Source: an uncultured Erysipelotrichaceae bacterium
GTDB taxonomy: Bacteria > Bacillota_I > Bacilli_A > Erysipelotrichales > Coprobacillaceae
NCBI GenBank assembly: GCA_947573745.1
Contig: CANPGX010000020.1
Location: 1 to 11,769, forward strand
DNA: 11,769 bases
Reading direction: 5' to 3'
The notes below the pieces were generated by a model. It did no database searches, had not been told where the DNA came from, and saw only the letters and a list, made by a program, of their open reading frames with translations. Within the stretch, counting starts at the first letter, position 1. Each line of letters opens with the position of its first letter. A program made the translations under genes and the position numbers. Positions 7,345 through 11,769 of this stretch are shown one piece after another.

Positions 7345-7357
7345 TAACATAAAAACT

Positions 7358-7392
7358 AAAAAAAGACTGCTGATATGTTTTATCAACAGTCT
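7358..7392 (-). terminator. Terminator hairpin for the leftward DUF11 gene
   Basis: AGACTG-c-TGATA (7364-7375) pairs with TATCA-a-CAGTCT (7381-7392), with one internal mismatch and a 5-nt loop. On the minus strand it is followed by six T (7363-7358). It lies about 25 nt beyond the DUF11 stop. Confidence 0.8.
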
Positions 7393-7393
7393 G

Positions 7394-7420
7394 AAAGATG
7401 GTCATGAGACCATCTTTTTA
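7394..7420 (+). terminator. Terminator hairpin for the glucosidase gene
   Basis: A perfect 10-bp stem (AAAGATGGTC, 7394-7403, with GACCATCTTT, 7408-7417) and an ATGA loop are followed by TTATATTG on the plus strand. It ends at the stop codon of the convergent DUF11 gene. It is also symmetrical enough to form in the leftward transcript, upstream of the other hairpin. Confidence 0.75.
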
Positions 7421-8275
7421 TATTGTTTGAACATTTCCAGTAATAGTAATGACCGTCATACCTGGACCACTTTGACTCATTGGTGGAACAATGATTGCTG
7501 TTCCTGTTTGATTTGGTAATGTTATCGTGTTATTTTCATCAATAGTATACTGCGAAGCATCATATGTTGTAGTCACTTGTCCAGTCGTTGATTGTACCTG
7601 TGTTACTGTAAATCCTTGTGGTAAAGTATCTTGAAGCACAACATCACTAGCGTTGGTATTACCAGTATTCGTTAACGTAAACGTATACGTGAGTGGTTGT
7701 CCAGAAACAATACTAGGCGCACTTGCTTCTTTTAAAACCTGAACTTCTGCATAATTTCCACGTGTAATGGTTGCATTTGGTTGTGGTGTCACTGAAACGA
7801 TAGGTCCTTCTGTGCTACCACCTCGACCAGTAATCGTTTGAGTATTTGTGATGGTCGTTATCGCTTCACCGATATTTGGAAGAACACGGGTCATATAAAC
7901 CAAGTTTAGATGCTGTCCTGGATTCAAGGTTCCATTATAAGTGATTGATAATGCATCATCCGTTGCAGTGATGACTGGATCCATTTCCACACCATCAAGG
8001 TATAAACGTATAGTACCTAGCAAATAAGAAAGTTGTCCTTGACCTAAATCATCTCGAATTTCAATATTGGTGATAGGACCATTTCCCACATTTTCAATTC
8101 GTGTTACATAAGTCATATTTTCTCCAGATCTGAAAGTTGGTTTTAAAGCTATTTTCGTTGCAGAAAGTGTATATTGATCAATAACTTCTGTCGTCACGAC
8201 ATTAGATGTTGCATCCTGAGCAGTTCCTTCCGATTGGTAACGAATACTCGCCTGATTTTGAATTGTCGTCGCCAT
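7418..8275 (-). CDS. DUF11 repeat protein without signal peptide
   Basis: The 285-residue product has two beta-sandwich repeats of the DUF11 / TIGR01451 kind. Repeat 1 (about 35-140) includes SGENMTYVTRIENVGNGPITNIEIRDDL and repeat 2 (about 175-283) includes SGQPLTYTFTLTNTGNTNASDVVLQDTLPQGF. The L-T-Y-x-x-x-x-x-N-x-G-N core is diagnostic. Such domains are usually surface or adhesin modules, but here there is no signal peptide, transmembrane helix, LPXTG-type sorting motif or cysteine. The N-terminus MATTIQNQASIRYQSEG goes straight into Thr/Asn-rich sequence. The ATG at 8273-8275 has AGGAGG 7 nt upstream; an earlier ATG at 8291-8293 lies upstream of that binding site and is rejected. The base composition looks richer in G+C than its neighbours. 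It follows ktrB across a hairpin terminator, with no obvious promoter. Its role is unknown; a spore or cell-surface protein is one possibility. Confidence 0.85.
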   Translation of the reverse strand: MATTIQNQASIRYQSEGTAQDATSNVVTTEVIDQYTLSATKIALKPTFRSGENMTYVTRIENVGNGPITNIEIRDDLGQGQLSYLLGTIRLYLDGVEMDPVITATDDALSITYNGTLNPGQHLNLVYMTRVLPNIGEAITTITNTQTITGRGGSTEGPIVSVTPQPNATITRGNYAEVQVLKEASAPSIVSGQPLTYTFTLTNTGNTNASDVVLQDTLPQGFTVTQVQSTTGQVTTTYDASQYTIDENNTITLPNQTGTAIIVPPMSQSGPGMTVITITGNVQTI

Positions 8276-8280
8276 ATATT

Positions 8281-8288
8281 CACCTCCT
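8281..8288 (-). promoter_or_regulatory. Ribosome binding site that sets the DUF11 gene start
   Basis: AGGAGGTG reads leftward, with 5 nt (AATAT) before the ATG at 8275. It would lie inside the coding region if the upstream in-frame ATG at 8293 were used, and that ATG has no binding site of its own. The shorter product is chosen. Confidence 0.88.
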
Positions 8289-8310
8289 AACATATTTTAT
8301 GAAAGAAAAG

Positions 8311-8337
8311 AAAAAGAGCTTGTTCAAAAGCCCCTTT
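8311..8337 (-). terminator. Terminator after ktrB
   Basis: On the minus strand AAAGGGGCTT (8337-8328) pairs with AAGCTCTTTT (8321-8312), including two G-U pairs, around a TTGAAC loop. A T/C-rich run follows. It sits right after the ktrB stop and before the DUF11 gene, so DUF11 expression must come from read-through or an unrecognised promoter. Confidence 0.7.
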
Positions 8338-8341
8338 CATA

Positions 8342-9691
8342 TTAACCAATCGTAATTTTTTCTACTGGTAACTTAACCATTTCTGCTTTTCTTTTCTCAG
8401 CAAAGAATAATGCAAAGCTTAAACTTCCCAAACGTCCACAATACATTAATAAAATAATCACAATTCTTGATATAACACCCAAAGAACGTGTGATCCCTGT
8501 AGACATACCGACAGTACCAATAGCTGAAAAAACTTCTAATAAAATGTCTTCCAGTAAAATAGATTCTACCGCACTAATCATGATCACAGCAATGATCGCC
8601 AAACTCAAATCTAAAATAAAAACAATACTTGCCTTACGAATGGTATGATCCTCTATTCTTCTTTTAAAGATATTACATCCTGTCTTTTGTCGTAACATAG
8701 ACCAAATTGAAAAAATAAGAATGGTAAACGTCGTTGTTTTAATACCCCCAGCTGTAGATCCTGGACTCCCGCCAATAAACATCAAGACATTCGTTAACAT
8801 TTTTGAACTTGTTGTCAATGAGGCAATATCAATCGTATTAAAACCAGCTGTTCTTGCGGTGACTGAGGCAAATAAAGACGCCCAAATTTTTCCTGGAAAT
8901 GAGAGATCTGCCATGGCATGATCATACTCTAAAATAAAGAACAGCAAAGATGATACAACCGTGATGATCAATGTTGTAGATATAACGATTTTGGTATGCA
9001 ACATATAATGTTTAAATTTAAAATGATGGATACGAAGATCTTCCCAAACAATAAAACCAATGCCTCCAACAACGATTAATGTCATAATCGTCATATTGAC
9101 AATAGGATCATCTACAAATGCGACTAAAGAAGAATAAGCTTCAAAACGCCCAAATAAATCAAATCCAGCATTACAAAATGCAGAAATAGAATGAAAAACA
9201 CCATAATAAATACTTTCTAATATGTTCAAAGAACCCAACATCATGAAACGACATGATAAAATGATAGCTCCAACACCTTCAAATAAAAAGGTTCCTTTGA
9301 CAATGTTTTTTACCATTCTAACAATGCCACCAATTTGCAACGTATTCATACTTTCTTGCGCTAGTCCTCTTTCACTTAAACCAATCTTTTTTCTCAAAAA
9401 TGTAGCTAAGAAAACCCCAATCGTAATAAATCCAAGTCCACCAATCTGAATCATCAATAAAATGACGATTTGACCAAAATAAGACCAATGCAAAAAAGTA
9501 TCTCTAACAACTAAACCTGTAACACAGGTTGCACTTGTTGCCGTAAACAAAGCATCTAAAAACGGGGTTGATATCGATGCCTTTGATGATATAGGCAACA
9601 TTAAAAGTATTGTCCCTGTTAAAATAATTGTCAAGAAACCTAAAGCTATAAATTGTGTTCTTGATAAATGTTTTAAGATATATTTCAACAT
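8342..9691 (-). CDS. ktrB: KtrB/TrkH-family potassium uptake channel subunit
   Basis: This is the membrane pore subunit of a Ktr-type K+ uptake system, 449 residues and close to the usual KtrB length. The four-fold M1-P-M2 architecture is visible, each repeat with a selectivity-filter loop: TCVTGL (G59), FCNAGF (G176), RTAGF (G283) and GTVGMS (G395). The glycine- and serine-rich intramembrane gating loop IGGSPGSTAGGIKTTT (306-321) is typical, as is the late CGRLGSLS. KtrB dimers work with an RCK-domain ring (KtrA or KtrC) that binds nucleotide and often c-di-AMP; no such gene is in the window. The ATG at 9689-9691 has AAGGAAGG 7 nt upstream. A longer reading from 9739 would place the start upstream of the likely promoter and is rejected. 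It is divergent from asnA. Confidence 0.93.
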   Translation of the reverse strand: MLKYILKHLSRTQFIALGFLTIILTGTILLMLPISSKASISTPFLDALFTATSATCVTGLVVRDTFLHWSYFGQIVILLMIQIGGLGFITIGVFLATFLRKKIGLSERGLAQESMNTLQIGGIVRMVKNIVKGTFLFEGVGAIILSCRFMMLGSLNILESIYYGVFHSISAFCNAGFDLFGRFEAYSSLVAFVDDPIVNMTIMTLIVVGGIGFIVWEDLRIHHFKFKHYMLHTKIVISTTLIITVVSSLLFFILEYDHAMADLSFPGKIWASLFASVTARTAGFNTIDIASLTTSSKMLTNVLMFIGGSPGSTAGGIKTTTFTILIFSIWSMLRQKTGCNIFKRRIEDHTIRKASIVFILDLSLAIIAVIMISAVESILLEDILLEVFSAIGTVGMSTGITRSLGVISRIVIILLMYCGRLGSLSFALFFAEKRKAEMVKLPVEKITIG

Positions 9692-9698
9692 CTCATAG

Positions 9699-9706
9699 CC
9701 TTCCTT
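9699..9706 (-). promoter_or_regulatory. Ribosome binding site that sets the ktrB start
   Basis: AAGGAAGG lies 7 nt before the ATG at 9691. A nearer ATG at 9696-9694 is out of frame and soon stops, and the in-frame ATG at 9739 has no binding site. Confidence 0.8.
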
Positions 9707-9722
9707 CTTTTTTCTTTTAAAT

Positions 9723-9751
9723 AGTATACTACATGTCATCTTTAAATGAAA
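9723..9751 (-). promoter_or_regulatory. Probable promoter of ktrB
   Basis: On the minus strand TATACT (9728-9723) lies 17 nt after a weak -35 TTTCAT (9751-9746). Transcription would start near 9716, leaving a leader of about 25 nt. There is no room for a c-di-AMP riboswitch. Confidence 0.5.
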
Positions 9752-9772
9752 ATATTTTTAATAAAATATCCT

Positions 9773-9801
9773 TTTTCATCTTATCATAGAGGTGTTATAA
9801 T
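9773..9801 (+). promoter_or_regulatory. Promoter of the asnA operon
   Basis: A consensus TATAAT (9796-9801) preceded by TGT makes an extended -10. A weak -35 TTTTCA (9773-9778) lies 17 nt upstream. The leader to the asnA start is about 30 nt, too short for a T-box. Confidence 0.7.
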
Positions 9802-9823
9802 AATGAATATGTTTTAGGGTAAA

Positions 9824-9829
9824 GGGGGG
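9824..9829 (+). promoter_or_regulatory. Ribosome binding site that sets the asnA start
   Basis: A run of six G (within AAAGGGGGGA) ends 1 nt before an ATG at 9831 and 7 nt before a second in-frame ATG at 9837. The spacing favours 9837. Confidence 0.75.
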
Positions 9830-9836
9830 AATGACA

Positions 9837-10850
9837 ATGAGTCATATATATATTCCTAAAAACTATGTTTCTAAACTCAATTTAATTGATACAGAAATTG
9901 CTATTAAGTTAATTAAAGATACTTTTCAAAGACGCTTAGCTGAAAGCTTGCGTTTAACGCGCGTGAGTGCACCTTTATTTCTTTTAAAAAACACTGGACT
10001 CAATGATAATTTAAATGGTGTTGAACAACCTGTTTCGTTCCATGCTTTAGAAATGGGGAAAGAAGATATTGAAATTATTCATTCCTTAGCTAAATGGAAA
10101 CGATATGCACTACATCGTTATAATTTTGAAATGCACACAGGTCTATATACTGATATGAATGCTATCAGAAAAGATGAAGATATGGACAATATTCATTCTA
10201 TCTATGTGGACCAATGGGACTGGGAAGCTATTATTCAACCAGAAGATCGGCACATGGATTACTTTAAAAATATTGTTTCTCATATATATGATATCCTTTT
10301 GGATGTTGAATTCGCAATGCATCGTCACTATCCAACATTAACACGTTCTTTTTTACCAGAATCGATTTATTTTATTACTTCCCAAGAGTTAGAAAACTTA
10401 TATCCTCATCTAACGCCTAAACAAAGGGAGAAAGAAATTACCCGTGAAAAACTTGCTGTATGCATCATGCAAATAGGAGACATTTTAGCTTCCGGTAAAA
10501 AACATGATGGTCGTTCGCCAGATTATGATGATTGGTCTCTCAATGGCGATATTCTTCTATGGAATCCTATTTTAGAGGATGCGTTAGAGATTTCTTCTAT
10601 GGGTATCCGTGTCAATGATCAAAGTCTAAAAACACAACTAGAAAAAGCTCATGCGTTAGATCGTCTTTCTTTACCTTATCATCAAAGTATCATGAATCAC
10701 ACATTGCCATTAACGATTGGTGGGGGTATTGGACAAAGCAGACTTTGCATGTTCTTTTTACAAAAAGCACATATTGGTGAGGTTCAAGCATCTATTTGGG
10801 ATGAACAAACACGTCAACTTTGTAAAGAAAACCACATTCAATTATTATAA
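9837..10850 (+). CDS. asnA: Aspartate-ammonia ligase (asparagine synthetase A)
   Basis: AsnA makes asparagine from aspartate, ammonia and ATP through an aspartyl-AMP intermediate. It is related to the catalytic core of class II aminoacyl-tRNA synthetases. The 337-residue protein is full length. It shows IHSLAKWKR (81-89), HSIYVDQWDWE (120-130), the class II motif-2-like region, PDYDDWSLNGDILLWNP (228-244), LEISSMGIRV (250-259) and the ATP-binding motif-3-like GGGIGQSRL (295-303). The start at 9837 gives the standard MSHIYIPKNY opening; the ATG at 9831 lies too close to the binding site. It is the first gene of a two-gene rightward operon and is divergent from ktrB. Confidence 0.97.
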   Translation: MSHIYIPKNYVSKLNLIDTEIAIKLIKDTFQRRLAESLRLTRVSAPLFLLKNTGLNDNLNGVEQPVSFHALEMGKEDIEIIHSLAKWKRYALHRYNFEMHTGLYTDMNAIRKDEDMDNIHSIYVDQWDWEAIIQPEDRHMDYFKNIVSHIYDILLDVEFAMHRHYPTLTRSFLPESIYFITSQELENLYPHLTPKQREKEITREKLAVCIMQIGDILASGKKHDGRSPDYDDWSLNGDILLWNPILEDALEISSMGIRVNDQSLKTQLEKAHALDRLSLPYHQSIMNHTLPLTIGGGIGQSRLCMFFLQKAHIGEVQASIWDEQTRQLCKENHIQLL

Positions 10851-10853
10851 GCT

Positions 10854-11486
10854 ATGAAATGGTTGCCTACATTAAAAAAAGAGCTCCCTTTAGCTCACTT
10901 TACGGATATTCCTGTAGATGACGATACTTTATATGATGTCCTTATAAAAGATGAGATTTATGAAAATCAAACCTTCCGTCATCATTGTTTTAAAGGTGTT
11001 CGCTTTGAAAACTGCCATTTTATTCATTGTCATTTTTCAAACTGTGATTTTATAGATACTGAATTCATCTCTTGTGACTTTTCAAATAGCGAAAATGATC
11101 ATGGATATTATTGTCACGTTCTTTTCAAACGTACCAAACTTTTAGGTACTGCTTTTAACGAATGTCTATTTCAATATGTACAATTTGATGATTGTTTAGC
11201 ACGATATATGAGTATTTGTGATACACAATGTAAAACCGTTCTTTTAGAACAAAGTGATTTCCAAGAAGCCTATTTTGAAACCAATACATTCAAAGATGTA
11301 TCTTTTAAAAATCTTAATCTTTTCAAAACAACATTTTTTAAAACATCTTTAAAAAACATCGATTTAAGCGATTCAAATATTGAAGGTCTTGTGATATCAG
11401 ATACTTTTGCTGAAATCAGAGGGGCAAAAATTGATTTTATGCAAGCAGTCGATCTTGTTCGATTTCTTGGCGTCGTGATAAAATAA
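10854..11486 (+). CDS. Cys/Phe-rich pentapeptide-repeat protein
   Basis: Residues 41-181 of 210 keep an almost unbroken five-residue period, about 29 pentapeptides or seven coils of a right-handed quadrilateral beta-helix. The central residue is mostly Phe (for example F41, F46, F51, F56, F61, F66, F71, F76) and later Leu or Ile. Cysteine often fills the inward i-2 position (C54, C59, C64, C74, C104, C114). An N-terminal 40-residue stretch and a C-terminal RGAKIDFMQAVDLVRFLGVVIK-like cap flank it; this cap resembles that of many uncharacterised Bacillota pentapeptide proteins. No signal or membrane segment is seen. The ATG is 3 nt after the asnA stop with no clear ribosome binding site, so translation probably depends on coupling with asnA. 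Its function is unknown. Some pentapeptide proteins mimic DNA and shield gyrase, but nothing here shows that. Confidence 0.88.
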   Translation: MKWLPTLKKELPLAHFTDIPVDDDTLYDVLIKDEIYENQTFRHHCFKGVRFENCHFIHCHFSNCDFIDTEFISCDFSNSENDHGYYCHVLFKRTKLLGTAFNECLFQYVQFDDCLARYMSICDTQCKTVLLEQSDFQEAYFETNTFKDVSFKNLNLFKTTFFKTSLKNIDLSDSNIEGLVISDTFAEIRGAKIDFMQAVDLVRFLGVVIK

Positions 11487-11518
11487 CACCTACATTCATT
11501 GAAATGTAGGTGTTTTTT
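11485..11518 (+). terminator. Strong terminator of the asnA operon
   Basis: AACACCTACATT (11485-11496) pairs perfectly with AATGTAGGTGTT (11503-11514) around a 6-nt loop, and six T run through 11513-11518. The stem begins inside the stop codon of the pentapeptide gene. It may also act weakly on the convergent leftward gene. Confidence 0.93.
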
Positions 11519-11525
11519 CGTATTT

Positions 11526-11769
11526 CTAATAACTCATCATACTACAAAGGCAAAGAAAACATACCACTTCTAATACAATAGAAGCTATAAACCCTTGTAG
11601 ACAAGATTTAGCTTTTAAAGGTGATTCATCTTTCCATATGAGATAAAGTATCAACCCTGCAACAGGTATTATGAAACCCACGAGTCCCCACCCTAAAGAA
11701 GGTGCATCATAAGGATTATGATACCTGTATCCATAAGGATGATTTCCCATATCTTGTCCAGGATAAGAA
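11526..11769 (-). CDS. Small two-helix membrane protein, N-terminus beyond window
   Basis: About 81 codons are visible and the frame is open to the right edge, so the start lies outside. A Tyr/Pro/Asn/Gly-rich linker ending in NPYDAPSLGWG precedes a first helix (LVGFIIPVAGLILYLIW). Then come KDESPLKAKS and a second helix (GFIASIVLEVVCFLCLC), ending SMMSY. The DAPS-x-G-W / F-x-I-P-x-x-G-L-I-L-Y-L-x-W-K-D / P-L-x-A-K-S pattern is common in small Bacillota proteins that usually begin with a zinc-ribbon and a flexible linker; whether the ribbon is present cannot be seen. An ATG at 11748-11750 would give 74 residues but has no convincing ribosome binding site. The function is unknown. The gene converges on the asnA operon. 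Confidence 0.75.
   Translation of the reverse strand, partial: SYPGQDMGNHPYGYRYHNPYDAPSLGWGLVGFIIPVAGLILYLIWKDESPLKAKSCLQGFIASIVLEVVCFLCLCSMMSY

Noticed and set aside
9692..9836. T-box (tRNA-Asn) leader for asnA or c-di-AMP riboswitch for ktrB
   Set aside because: The 145-bp divergent gap holds two promoters. The leaders are only about 25-30 nt, too short for either element, and no T-box sequence is present.
10143..10341. Short reading frames on both strands inside asnA
   Set aside because: They overlap conserved AsnA motifs, lack ribosome binding sites and show no family pattern.
10854..11486. Qnr-type quinolone resistance protein
   Set aside because: Only the generic pentapeptide fold is shared; no Qnr-specific loops or sequence blocks were recognised, and the C-terminal cap differs.
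1..11769. Mobile element, prophage, CRISPR array, toxin-antitoxin or defence island
   Set aside because: No transposase, integrase, terminal repeats, spaced direct repeats or known defence domains were seen; all long frames are assigned to other families.

Overview
The window is a compact, AT-rich stretch of bacterial chromosome. GGAGG-type ribosome binding sites, TTGATA/TATAAT promoters, short intergenic gaps and the protein families present all point to a low-GC Bacillota. The best guess is a gut Erysipelotrichia/Coprobacillaceae-type organism, inferred from protein flavour only and not tested by search. No insertion sequence, phage gene, CRISPR array, tRNA or rRNA was seen. No stretch longer than 300 bases lacks a gene.

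Layout. Bases 1-3300 run leftward. A release-factor operon (prfA, then prmC, then a GNAT acetyltransferase cut by the window edge) starts at a TTGATA-17-TATAAT promoter. To its right lies trhA, a hemolysin III/PAQR-family membrane protein, with its own promoter and a hairpin terminator. Bases 3433-7344 run rightward: a DUF1836 predicted DNA-binding protein divergent from trhA, a 582-residue PRD-type transcriptional regulator, and a family-1 6-phospho-beta-glucosidase. Bases 7418-9691 run leftward: a KtrB/TrkH potassium channel subunit and, after a hairpin, a two-repeat DUF11 protein with no export signal. Bases 9837-11486 run rightward: asnA (ammonia-dependent asparagine synthetase) followed 3 nt later by a Cys-rich pentapeptide-repeat protein, ending in a strong terminator. 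The last gene, leftward and cut by the right edge, encodes a small two-helix membrane protein.

How the genes work together. PrmC methylates the GGQ glutamine of release factors, and its start lies 1 nt beyond the prfA stop, so enzyme and substrate are made together. The PRD regulator and the 6-phospho-beta-glucosidase look like a beta-glucoside utilisation pair, but no PTS transporter gene is present here. KtrB needs a KtrA/KtrC-type cytosolic partner, which is also not here. The 132-bp gap between trhA and the DUF1836 gene holds two opposed promoters and a repeated ATATGATATT element, suggesting joint control.

Most of the window is ordinary housekeeping and accessory sequence. The points most worth a second look are the trhA/DUF1836 divergent control region, the PRD regulator whose EIIB- and EIIA-like domains seem to lack phospho-acceptor residues, the signal-less DUF11 protein, and the asnA-coupled pentapeptide protein with an internal cysteine ladder. 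I found no clear evidence of a wholly new system.
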